A DNA stretch of 40,045 nt from Rhizobium sp. AC27/96 (GTDB lineage: Bacteria; Pseudomonadota; Alphaproteobacteria; Rhizobiales; Rhizobiaceae), in NCBI RefSeq assembly GCF_001692325.1, contig NZ_LXKN01000034.1, positions 1-40,045 on the forward strand, given 5' to 3'. The notes beneath the pieces were generated by a model. The model ran no database searches. It had not been told where the DNA came from and was given only the letters and a program-made list of their open reading frames with translations. A program made the translations under genes and the position numbers. Each line of letters begins with the position of its first letter. Position 1 is the first letter of the stretch. Below, piece by piece: positions 6,838 through 14,652 of this stretch.

Positions 6838-9306
6838 ATGCCAGTTCCAACCTCCACCTACCGCCTGCAATTTCGTGGCGACATGACATTCGAGCGGGCG
6901 ACGGAGTTGGTGCCCTATCTGAAGGATCTCGGTATCAGTCACGTCTACGCTTCGCCGATCTTCACCGCCACGAAGGGATCGACACATGGCTATGACGTGA
7001 CCGATGCAAACGAGATCGACCCGGTGCTGGGTGGGCGAAGAGGTTTCGATACATTCATGACTGCCTTGCAGCAGGCAGGACTTGGCTTGATCGTCGATAT
7101 CGTGCCCAACCATATGGCCGCATCGCTGGAGAACCCCTGGTGGCGCGACGTGCTGCGACTGGGACCGAAGAGCGCCTATGCCGAGCATTTCGATATCGAT
7201 TGGAGCCGCAGGCTGACACTGCCTCAACTGGGAAAGCCGCTTGAGGAGGCTTTGGCAGCCGGTGAGTTTGAGATTCTTTGCGATCCGGACGACGGCCTGA
7301 TGCAGGTCGCCTATTTCGATAATCGATTTCCCCTTTCGGATGAAAGCGTCTGGGACGTGTTGGCGCAGACAGCGGCGGATGCGCGGCTATTGCAGGCCTT
7401 CTCGAGAGACGCCGCCAGAATGAAAACACTGCTCGAAAAGCAGCACTGGCAATTGCTTCACTGGAGGGATGCTGCCGACAATCTGAGCTATCGCCGCTTC
7501 TTTGAGGTCGTTGGGCTGGTCGGTATGCGGGTAGAAGACAAGCGCGTTTTCGAAGAGACGCATCGGTTGACAATAGAGCTGGTTCGCTCCGGTCAGGTGC
7601 AGGGATTGCGGGTTGACCATATCGATGGGTTGGCCGATCCGGGAACCTATCTCGAACGTCTCCGCAAAGCCGTCGGCCCGGATATTTTTATCGTCGTCGA
7701 GAAAATCTTAGGAACTGGCGAGGTATTGTCGGCAGATTGGCCCGTCTCCGGCACGACCGGTTATGAGTTCATCTCCGCAATGGCCGACCTCTTCGTTGCG
7801 GAAGACGGGCTGCATAAAATCGATGCGACATACAGGCCCATCGGCGAGGAGCATGCCGATTTTGCGATGGGGTTGCGCCGTGCAAAGTTGTTGATGGTCG
7901 AACGTAATTTTGCCGGCGAGGTGGGGCGTTTGACGGAGCTGGCCCGGTTGATTTTCCCGGATTTCAGCGAGGAGGACATGTCAGCGACAATTCGGGAGTT
8001 GCTGGTCGCCTTTCCGGTCTATCGCACCTACGGCTGCGGCGGACCACTATCGCCCGAAGATGAAGCGGTATTGTGCGACGCTATCAGCGATGCGCAAACC
8101 AGGTTGTCGACCACCTTTGATTTGGGCGCGATAGCCACGCTGCTGCGAGGGGACGTTGAGGGTGACGCGGCATTTGAATTCCGAACCCGGTTTCAGCAAC
8201 TGAGCGGCCCGGTCATGGCAAAGGCCGTCGAGGACACGCTCTTTTATAGGTATAACCGCCTGATCGCGTCGAACGAGGTGGGAGGCGACCCCGCTGCCGT
8301 GCCCGGAGGTGTCGCCGCCTTCCACCAATTCATGGCGGATCGGCTTCAACGGCAGCCTGAGGGACTGTCCGCGACCGCGACCCATGACACCAAACGCGGA
8401 GAGGATGCGCGTGCACGCCTCTACAGCCTTACGCAGCATCCCGAGATCTGGACGGCGGGTGTCGAGCGCTGGCGAGCGATGAATGCTGGCTTTCGATCCG
8501 AACTCGCCGATGGGGCAGCCCCGGGACCCAATGTCGAATGGATGCTGTATCAGGCGCTTGCCGGCATCTGGCCGAAGCATGACGGACATGTGGGTGGCGG
8601 CGATCTGGGGGATCGGTTTAAAGCCTACGCTTTGAAGGCGATGCGCGAGGCGAAATTGCGCACGGACTGGATGGATGAGAATCCGGTCTACGAAAAGGCG
8701 GTCCAGAATTATGCGCAGCGGCTGCTTTCCCCCGAAAACGCGAAATTCCTGGGGGACTTCGAGCAGACCCTGCGCCCATTCATCGAGATCGGCTATCTGA
8801 ATAGCCTGTCACAACTGCTGATCAAGCTGACAGCTCCCGGCATTCCCGACATCTATCAAGGCAGCGAGGGCCTTGATTTCAGCATGGTCGACCCGGATAA
8901 TCGCAGGCCGGTCGTCTACGAGCAGGCAGACACGCCGAACGAGGCTTGGGCCGCCGCCCTCAAGCGAAGGATCATACGCAACGTGCTGCTCCACCGTAGA
9001 GATCATCCCAGGCTCTTTCTTGAAGGCGGCTATGTGCCGCTTGAGATCATAGGAGCCCGCGCGAGCAATCTTGTAGCCTTCGCACGAACTCTCAAGGGGG
9101 AGATTGCCGTGACGGTGGTGCCGCGTCTCGTTGAGGTCGCCAGTTTCGGTTCGGACTTCTGGAGGGATACTGCCGTCGTCATGCCGCTAAAGCTTGACCA
9201 GCAAATGCATGACCTTCTGACGGGTAACCAACTGCCCATGACCGCCGTTCTGGCGGCACAATTGTTTGCCGATCATCCCGTGGCTTTCCTGGTCGGATCC
9301 AATTGA
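6838..9306 (+). CDS. treY: malto-oligosyltrehalose synthase (TreY)
   Basis: GH13 enzyme that turns the reducing-end alpha-1,4 bond of a maltodextrin into the alpha,alpha-1,1 bond of trehalose (EC 5.4.99.15). TreZ then cuts off trehalose. The ATG at 6838 gives 822 residues and the typical N-terminus (PTSTYRLQF), with AGGGGA six bases upstream. It also lies after the promoter, whereas the longer frame from 6805 would start inside it. Catalytic candidates are Asp260 in LRVDHIDGL, Glu288 in IVVEKILG and Asp517 in ATHDTKRGED, with DIVPNHMA as another conserved barrel motif. No debranching enzyme (treX/glgX) or glycogen gene is adjacent in this window. Confidence 0.95.
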   Translation: MPVPTSTYRLQFRGDMTFERATELVPYLKDLGISHVYASPIFTATKGSTHGYDVTDANEIDPVLGGRRGFDTFMTALQQAGLGLIVDIVPNHMAASLENPWWRDVLRLGPKSAYAEHFDIDWSRRLTLPQLGKPLEEALAAGEFEILCDPDDGLMQVAYFDNRFPLSDESVWDVLAQTAADARLLQAFSRDAARMKTLLEKQHWQLLHWRDAADNLSYRRFFEVVGLVGMRVEDKRVFEETHRLTIELVRSGQVQGLRVDHIDGLADPGTYLERLRKAVGPDIFIVVEKILGTGEVLSADWPVSGTTGYEFISAMADLFVAEDGLHKIDATYRPIGEEHADFAMGLRRAKLLMVERNFAGEVGRLTELARLIFPDFSEEDMSATIRELLVAFPVYRTYGCGGPLSPEDEAVLCDAISDAQTRLSTTFDLGAIATLLRGDVEGDAAFEFRTRFQQLSGPVMAKAVEDTLFYRYNRLIASNEVGGDPAAVPGGVAAFHQFMADRLQRQPEGLSATATHDTKRGEDARARLYSLTQHPEIWTAGVERWRAMNAGFRSELADGAAPGPNVEWMLYQALAGIWPKHDGHVGGGDLGDRFKAYALKAMREAKLRTDWMDENPVYEKAVQNYAQRLLSPENAKFLGDFEQTLRPFIEIGYLNSLSQLLIKLTAPGIPDIYQGSEGLDFSMVDPDNRRPVVYEQADTPNEAWAAALKRRIIRNVLLHRRDHPRLFLEGGYVPLEIIGARASNLVAFARTLKGEIAVTVVPRLVEVASFGSDFWRDTAVVMPLKLDQQMHDLLTGNQLPMTAVLAAQLFADHPVAFLVGSN

Positions 9307-9353
9307 GCGTTCGGCATTAAGTAAACATCGCATCGATCCTTGGTGACAAGCCA

Positions 9354-9381
9354 TTGAAGGTATCGCCGAGTTGCCTATAGT
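9354..9381 (+). promoter_or_regulatory. possible housekeeping-type promoter of the DUF900 lipoprotein gene
   Basis: TTGAAG (9354-9359), 16-base spacer, TATAGT (9376-9381), about 105 bases before the gene at 9487. No EcfG motif is present here, so this gene may be expressed without stress. Confidence 0.4.
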
Positions 9382-9486
9382 GCGGCGTCAGGAAAACCAG
9401 CGCCACTCAATTCTGGTTGGACAGTCGCTCTTCAACGGAAACGCCCGCGGTCGCCACATCGAAACAGCCTGCAAAATTACAGCGTA

Positions 9487-10641
9487 ATGGATCCCAGCAG
9501 AATGCCACTTCTCGCACCTTTCCATCGCTTTCCGCGTTTGCTCGCGCTGGCTGGCATCCTTTTCGCCCTCAATGCATGTGCCGGACGCCCCGGGCCTGAT
9601 GTTCTCAAGGTCGTCTCGACAAAGGACGTGAGGACCAAAGAGATTACGATCTATGCAGCGACGACCCGGGCAAAGGACAAGAAAAACGACAACGGGTTTT
9701 CGACGGGACGCGCGGAGGATCTGAATTACGCAAAATATACGATATCGATCCCGCCGGACCACAAGGCTTCAACGATCGAGTGGCCTAAGGGTAAGCCGAA
9801 TGCGAAAACTGATTTCGTTGTCACCTCCGACAGCACGCTGACGGCGCCCGCCTTTAACAAGGATGTGACCGCTCAACAGGGGAGGCGACGGCCCGTCGGC
9901 ATATTTGTGCATGGATATAACTACACATTTCAGGAGTCGCTTTTCAGGCTGGCGCAGATGGCAGCCGATGCGAACATCGATGCTGTCCCGGTTCTATTCG
10001 CCTGGCCGTCCCAAGGCGCCTTGACAGGCTACATCGCGGATCGCGAATCCGTGCTCTATTCCCGAGATTATCTCGCCTCGCTTCTGGTCTCCCTCTCGAC
10101 TGATCAGGCGAACGGCGACCTCATCCTGTTTGGGCACAGCATGGGCGGCTTTTTGATCATGGAGACGGCACGGCAACTCAAACTCGAAGGACGAGATGAC
10201 GTTTTGTCGCGGCTGAGCATCGTGCTCGCCGCACCGGACATCGACGCCGATGTCTTTCGAAAACAGATGGACGTGATCGGAAAAATGAAGATCCCGCTCA
10301 CCCTGCTGGTTTCCAAAGACGACCGCGCGCTTGCCGCCTCCAGCTTTCTGGACGCCGATCATCCTAGGGTAGGCCGCCTGGATATCGATGACCCTCAAAT
10401 CAGGGAGACTGCGGTAAAATATGGGATCAAGGTCGTCGACATCACCTCGGTCAAGGGAACGGACGGACTTGGTCACGATCGCTTTGTGAGCCTAGCGAAA
10501 CTCTACCCGCAACTGGCATCGCTGGATGGCCCCCAAGCGAGCCGGTCGCCGGCCCAGGTCGGAGCTTTCATTTTCGACGCAGCGGGAGCTACGGTCGCCA
10601 GCCCCTTCCGATTGGTCAGCAAGGTCGTCAGCCCGCAATAG
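9487..10641 (+). CDS. alpha/beta-hydrolase (DUF900 family), predicted lipoprotein
   Basis: A 384-residue protein with a basic N-terminus, a hydrophobic stretch and the lipobox ALNAC (Cys31), so it is likely lipid-anchored in the envelope. The catalytic part resembles DUF900 hydrolases: VFVHGYNYTFQES-like oxyanion strand near residue 140 and nucleophile elbow GHSMGG near 218. Candidate acid (KDDRAL) and base (LGHDRF) loops lie near 277 and 330. The family is serine-hydrolase-like with largely unknown substrates. The upstream ribosome binding site is weak, and Met6 is an alternative start. It converges on the BON gene, with 46 bases between their ends. Confidence 0.85.
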   Translation: MDPSRMPLLAPFHRFPRLLALAGILFALNACAGRPGPDVLKVVSTKDVRTKEITIYAATTRAKDKKNDNGFSTGRAEDLNYAKYTISIPPDHKASTIEWPKGKPNAKTDFVVTSDSTLTAPAFNKDVTAQQGRRRPVGIFVHGYNYTFQESLFRLAQMAADANIDAVPVLFAWPSQGALTGYIADRESVLYSRDYLASLLVSLSTDQANGDLILFGHSMGGFLIMETARQLKLEGRDDVLSRLSIVLAAPDIDADVFRKQMDVIGKMKIPLTLLVSKDDRALAASSFLDADHPRVGRLDIDDPQIRETAVKYGIKVVDITSVKGTDGLGHDRFVSLAKLYPQLASLDGPQASRSPAQVGAFIFDAAGATVASPFRLVSKVVSPQ

Positions 10642-10687
10642 GTGCACTCCGTGGCTTCGATATGGGTGCTGCGGAGGCGAGCCTCTG

Positions 10688-11185
10688 CTACGCGTCGGGT
10701 GGAATGTGGGAATCGACGCCCATCGTACGCAGATTGTTGCGAACCTCGAGAACGCCCGCCACCGACAGAACAAGCGTTTCAATGTGCCGCGCCAGCCGCA
10801 CTGTGTCGACACTGCCTTCCAAGGTAACGATGCCGTTTTCGGCCTTGACGTCGATGCTGTCGGCATCGACATCATTCACCTCCGCAAGGCGTTCGGTGAT
10901 CACAGCCTCCAGCTGATCGCTGTCAATGCGGTCTGGCGAAAGTGGGTTTGCGGTATGGGCGGTGTCTTCTTCGGCGCCAATCTCATCCGTCGCATCGATG
11001 ATGAAACTGGAGTTGGGCTCTTCATCGAAGTTTGCTGTGGTGTCACCATACGCTGCGTTCTCGGGATTGGACGAGGCTTTGGCATCCTCATCCGCATATG
11101 GCCATCCTTCGCGCTCGTCACGATCTTCGTAGTCGCGATAGTCTTCTTCTCGCGAGAGTGGCTTCGGGTTACGGGGCTGTTTCAT
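10688..11185 (-). CDS. BON-domain protein (acidic N-terminus)
   Basis: A 165-residue protein. The first half is a disordered, strongly charged stretch (REEDYRDYEDRDEREGW). The second half, from about residue 90, is one BON domain, with the pattern D-V-K-A-E-N-G-I-V-T-L-E-G-S-V-D and the closing V-A-G-V-L-E-V-R-N-N-L. BON domains bind phospholipid or link to the envelope and occur in osmotic-stress proteins such as OsmY. No signal peptide is visible. It is the last gene downstream of the 12251-11244 envelope unit, separated by a strong palindrome. A second BON gene lies at 16724. Confidence 0.8.
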   Translation of the reverse strand: MKQPRNPKPLSREEDYRDYEDRDEREGWPYADEDAKASSNPENAAYGDTTANFDEEPNSSFIIDATDEIGAEEDTAHTANPLSPDRIDSDQLEAVITERLAEVNDVDADSIDVKAENGIVTLEGSVDTVRLARHIETLVLSVAGVLEVRNNLRTMGVDSHIPPDA

Positions 11186-11204
11186 CTCGATCCCTTTTCT
11201 TGCT

Positions 11205-11238
11205 GAGCCTCGGAGAAGGCATGCCCTCTCCGAGGCTC
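11205..11238. repeat. 34-bp near-perfect palindrome / strong hairpin
   Basis: Arms GAGCCTCGGAGA (11205-11216) and TCTCCGAGGCTC (11227-11238) are exact 12-bp complements. The 10-base centre itself contains GGCATGCC. It sits in the 58-bp gap between the membrane-protein gene and the BON gene. There is no T-run on either side, so it is either an attenuating terminator or an mRNA-stabilising hairpin inside an operon. Confidence 0.75.
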
Positions 11239-11243
11239 GGAAA

Positions 11244-12164
11244 TCATCCAGTCACAGACCGGCGCGAGGTTGGCGTAGCAAGGCCACCTGTGATGATCAG
11301 ATCTTCTTCCTCATCGCGTTGGGATCCGCCGAGGGCGGCTGCAGCCGAGGCGATGAATGCGCCGATGAGCAGTGACAAGGCACCAAGTAGTGCTGTGGTC
11401 GCGGCCGATTTGCGTGCATCGTCTGCGACTTTCTGGGCAGCGACCTTGGCGTCATCGATACGCTTCAAGACGGTGTCCACACGTGCTTTTGCTTCGTCAG
11501 CGGACAATCCCGTCCGAGCTGCAACAACAGAGGCAAGGTAGGCCTTGTCTTCGTCGGGAATCTGTCCCTGAACGGCGCCGTTCAGCAAGATGCCGGAGAT
11601 CTCGGCAATGGCGGCGTTGTCATCGCTCGCAGCGCGCTGCTGGCTTTTACCGGGACGCAGCAAAGCGTCGGTAAAATAGGATACCGAGAGGTTTCCATTC
11701 GAAGAGACAGAAGATGTGGCGGTGGCAGCCGTTGCTGCTGCTGCACCGACCGCCCGGGTGCCGGTGGTGGCAAGCGAGGTCAGCGACAGGGCAATAAAGC
11801 CGGCGACAAACAAGGTAGCCAGAGCCCAGCTTATGAACCCGTGAGCGGTGTCCCTGAAGAATACTTCGTCGGTGTGTACCGCGGCCCATTTCGTGCGAAG
11901 CCGACCGGTGAGATAGCCTCCGAACGCCGAAGAAAGCCACTGGACGATGACGAGCCATATCGCCGAGGAGATTGCCAGCGATCCGATCGATGCGCTTTGG
12001 CCCTGCCAGGGCGAGACCATGGTTAGTCCGACGCCGCTACCGAGTAGAAGCAGAATGAGGCTGATGCCCGTCGCGGCAACCGCGCCGCCGATGATCGGCC
12101 CCCATGTGAGGGCAGACTGCGAGGATTCAACGGGGATTGCACCCGGTGCATCTGAAATTGACAT
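11244..12164 (-). CDS. membrane protein of unknown function (306 aa)
   Basis: Hydrophobic segments are clear around residues 20-50 (GPIIGGAVAATGISLILLLLG), 60-85, 112-135 and 275-297 (near the C-terminus), leaving a long alanine-rich soluble loop between the third and fourth. That loop contains helical charged repeats (DAKVAAQKVADDARK). A short acidic tail follows. I recognise it only as a rhizobial-type conserved membrane protein. It starts 9 bases after the stop of a 25-residue membrane peptide, and both lie downstream of a perfect EcfG-type promoter, pointing to an envelope role in general stress. Confidence 0.75.
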   Translation of the reverse strand: MSISDAPGAIPVESSQSALTWGPIIGGAVAATGISLILLLLGSGVGLTMVSPWQGQSASIGSLAISSAIWLVIVQWLSSAFGGYLTGRLRTKWAAVHTDEVFFRDTAHGFISWALATLFVAGFIALSLTSLATTGTRAVGAAAATAATATSSVSSNGNLSVSYFTDALLRPGKSQQRAASDDNAAIAEISGILLNGAVQGQIPDEDKAYLASVVAARTGLSADEAKARVDTVLKRIDDAKVAAQKVADDARKSAATTALLGALSLLIGAFIASAAAALGGSQRDEEEDLIITGGLATPTSRRSVTG

Positions 12165-12173
12165 TGTCGTCCC

Positions 12174-12251
12174 CTATCGCATGAAGATAACGAGGAGGAT
12201 GACGATCGGGAGTGGAATACCCAGTAGCCAAAGAAGAATGCCGCGACCCAT
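12174..12251 (-). CDS. 25-residue hydrophobic membrane peptide
   Basis: A very short frame, M-G-R-G followed by a single hydrophobic helix with an L-P-x-P-I-V kink and a short basic end (MR). GAGGAG lies about 9 bases before the ATG. It is the first gene of a unit whose next gene, a larger membrane protein, begins 9 bases after its stop. The ribosome binding site, the perfect EcfG-type promoter at 12295-12319 and the clear one-helix pattern support a real small protein. Function unknown; it could be a subunit or regulator of the neighbouring membrane protein. Confidence 0.65.
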   Translation of the reverse strand: MGRGILLWLLGIPLPIVILLVIFMR

Positions 12252-12294
12252 GACTGTAAACTCCTCTAAAGATTTTGATTTCCTTCGTATCAGC

Positions 12295-12319
12295 AACGCG
12301 GGCGGTAACTGCTTGTTCC
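12295..12319 (-). promoter_or_regulatory. EcfG-type promoter of the small peptide/membrane protein unit
   Basis: Minus strand: GGAAC (12319-12315), 16-base spacer, CGTT (12298-12295), a perfect match, 44 bases before the ATG of the 25-residue peptide. It probably also serves the membrane protein and perhaps the BON gene. Confidence 0.85.
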
Positions 12320-12525
12320 ATGGGGGAAACGATTGATCATCACCGTCGTCCCGCCGGCTTTCGGCTTGCGATCACCGCATATCCATAGCGACCGGCCCGC
12401 AGCGGATAAGAGCGCGAGATCGCAGCAATGTAAGACATGGATTACGGAGATGCGCGTGGTGTTGAAGACAAGATAGCCGGGCGGCTGATCCGCCCCGCTT
12501 CAAGGAGCCAGCATTCGCGGAGAAG

Positions 12526-12735
12526 CTATGGAGTTCGGCTGACTTTACTTTTCTTGCCAGAGCTGGACTTTTTGGCCTTCGCTTCAATTGCTAAGGCCTC
12601 ATCGGCCTCCTTTTCAGTTGCTTCATGCTGATCTTCGGCTTTCTGCCAGTGATCGAGGTGGCGCCCTTCCGGCCGTCCTTCTTGCTCCCAGATTCGATAG
12701 GCTCGCTCGCGGTGATTTTCTTCGCTGCTGTCCAT
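12526..12735 (-). CDS. DUF2934 family small protein
   Basis: A 69-residue protein from the ATG at 12735, where AGGAG is correctly spaced. The frame is open to 12825, but the added part is not typical. The DUF2934 core is visible: H-R-E-R-A-Y-R-I-W-E-Q-E-G-R-P-E-G-R with H-L-D-H-W after it, then a Glu/Ala/Lys-rich tail ending in basic residues. These are short cytosolic proteins of unknown role, common in rhizobia. A paralogue sits at 36337. No EcfG motif was found in the 116 bases upstream; it may depend on the 12852-13067 gene's transcript. Confidence 0.85.
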   Translation of the reverse strand: MDSSEENHRERAYRIWEQEGRPEGRHLDHWQKAEDQHEATEKEADEALAIEAKAKKSSSGKKSKVSRTP

Positions 12736-12851
12736 TGAATTTGCTCCTTGTTTTCCGGATGTGGATTCCATCGTGCCGGGATCGAAAGCAGGTTTTGATT
12801 TGAGAGCGTGAAGCGCGTCTGGCACCTTGAGAGGCTACGTTCGTAAGACCT

Positions 12852-13067
12852 CTATCGATGCGGCATGTCTTTCGTCAGCTCGTTGAAAGAGGGTGATCGA
12901 CGTTTTGCTTTCATGAGCAAATCGAGTTCGATCGCCGACGGACCGAAGCGGGTGAAGAGATCTTCGGCGGTGCCGTCATCGAGGCGGTATTTCTTCTGAA
13001 ACTCCACCAGCGAATAGGGAGAACCCCTTACCAGGCGGCGGCGCTCAACGGTCTGTCGTCTTTCCAT
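12852..13067 (-). CDS. small hypothetical protein (71 aa)
   Basis: Basic-then-acidic short protein (RRQTVERRRLVRG at the start, later FTRFGPSAIELDLLMKAKR), with AGGAG well placed before the ATG. The middle (KKYRLDDGTAEDLFTRFGPSAIELD) resembles small rhizobial proteins with a helical core. No function is known to me. A weak EcfG-like motif lies at 13099-13123. Confidence 0.65.
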   Translation of the reverse strand: MERRQTVERRRLVRGSPYSLVEFQKKYRLDDGTAEDLFTRFGPSAIELDLLMKAKRRSPSFNELTKDMPHR

Positions 13068-13098
13068 CCCAAAATCTCCTCAATGTTTCGATCAGCCA

Positions 13099-13123
13099 AA
13101 TCGCCGCGGCGACTGAAAGTTCC
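13099..13123 (-). promoter_or_regulatory. weak EcfG-like promoter (GGAAC-N16-GATT)
   Basis: Minus strand GGAAC (13123-13119) with the conserved TT at 18 bases, but GATT instead of NGTT. It is 32 bases before the ATG at 13067. Confidence 0.35.
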
Positions 13124-13222
13124 ATCAAGGTCAAAATACAACCACACGCCACGGATCATTGGAGCCGATCCGTCCTCTAAATTTCTGCAGTCTCATGGTT
13201 GTTCGGCTGTCGAGAGCTTTCT

Positions 13223-13248
13223 GGAACAAACAGGCATGTCGCGCTGTT
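13223..13248 (+). promoter_or_regulatory. EcfG-type promoter of the Nramp-like gene
   Basis: GGAAC (13223-13227), 17-base spacer, TGTT (13245-13248). The ATG at 13305 is 57 bases downstream and has GGGAGG before it. Confidence 0.65.
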
Positions 13249-13304
13249 CACTGACACCGCGACCGACACAATGTCCCAGTCCCGGCTTCTGCTGGGAGGC
13301 AGTC

Positions 13305-14603
13305 ATGAGCGGCTATCAGATGGACGACAAAAGTGCCGTCGTGGAACCTTCAAAGCCACGCATCCTGGAAATCCTCGGGCCAGGCCTGGTCACCGGCGCC
13401 TCGGATGACGATCCGAGCGGCATCGCGACCTACTCGCAGGCCGGAGCGCAGTTCGGCTACGCCGCGAGCTGGACCTTGATACTGACCTATCCCTTGATGG
13501 TAGCGGTGCAGATGATCAGCGCGCGAATTGGGAGGACGACCGGGCGAGGGCTCGCGGGCAGCATGGCGAAGTGCTATCCGGCCTGGGTCGGAATGGCTGT
13601 CACCGTGCCTCTTCTGATTGCCAATATCATCAATCTTGGCGCTGACCTCGGGGCAATGGGAGATGCGGCACATCTGCTGATCAACGGCAACTCGCTGATC
13701 TATGTCGCCGCGTTCGGTGTCATATGCATCCTTTTGCAGGTGCTTCTCAAATACAAACGTTATGTCGCGGTGCTGAAGTGGCTGAGCCTAGCGTTGCTGT
13801 CCTACGTTGCGACGCTGTTTGTCGTCCATGTCGATTGGACGGGCTTCACGCGCGGGCTCCTGCTGCCAACATTCAAGGCGGACGCGAATTACTGGTCGAT
13901 GATCGTCGCAATCTTCTGAACGACCATCAGTCCTTATCTCTTCTTTTGGCAGGCTTCTCAGGAAGCAGAGGACTTGAAGGAAAAGCCGAAAGAGGAAGCA
14001 TTGATCGAGCACCCAGAGGAAGCGAAGAAGGCGAATACGCGGATCACTCTGGACACGCTCATCGGCATGGCCGCATCCAATGTGGTAGCACTTGCGATCA
14101 TCACCACGACTGCCGCCACGCTCAACAAGTCGGGTTCGACCAATATCGAGAGTTCCGTCGATGCAGCAAAGGCGATCGAACCGCTTGCCGGGCACTTCGC
14201 CAAGATCATCTTCGCAACAGGCATCATCGGAACAGGGTTGCTGGCGGTGCCGGTTCTCGCGGGCTCGGCGGCATATGCCATCGGCGAGGCGGCCCGTTGG
14301 AAAGTCGGGCTGTCGCGTGAGCCGAGCGAGGCGAAGGCGTTCTATACGACGGTCGGGCTCGCGACCGTTGTCGGAATGTTGTTGAACTTCACACCCATCC
14401 CGCCGATGAAGGCGCTGTTCTGGAGTGCCGTGATCAACGGCGTGGTCGCTGTTCCCGTCATGGTCATTTTGATGCTGATCGCCTCCAATCAAAAGGTCAT
14501 GAAGCAATTTGTCATCGGCAAGGGCTTGAGTGTACTCGGCTGGGCGTCCTGCCTTGCCATGTCTGCCGCGGTCGTCGGCATGGCGGTGACGGCTTTTTTC
14601 TGA
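13305..14603 (+). pseudogene. Nramp-family divalent metal transporter with a premature in-frame TGA
   Basis: The reading frame from the ATG at 13305 (GGGAGG upstream) has the Nramp layout: LGPGLVTGASDDDPSGIATYSQ near residue 30 (first broken helix, metal-binding D-P-S-G), then many membrane helices. At residue 205 the frame meets TGA (13917-13919). It continues in the same frame straight into TTISPYLFFWQASQEAED and on to 14603. That block is the conserved helix after the break, where homologues normally carry G-T-T-I-S-P-Y. A single G-to-T change (GGA to TGA) explains it. The total would be 432 codons, a normal length. Either a recent nonsense mutation, a sequencing error, or readthrough. The promoter is EcfG-type; manganese or iron uptake would fit oxidative stress. 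Confidence 0.85.
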
Positions 14604-14652
14604 AAGTTGCGACCGCAAGGCGTTCAAAATTCGCCGGATCAAGGAGGCAGAA

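Noticed and set aside
13917..13919. TGA in the Nramp frame as a selenocysteine codon
   Set aside because: The position is a conserved glycine in a membrane helix with no redox role, and no selenocysteine insertion hairpin is obvious after it.
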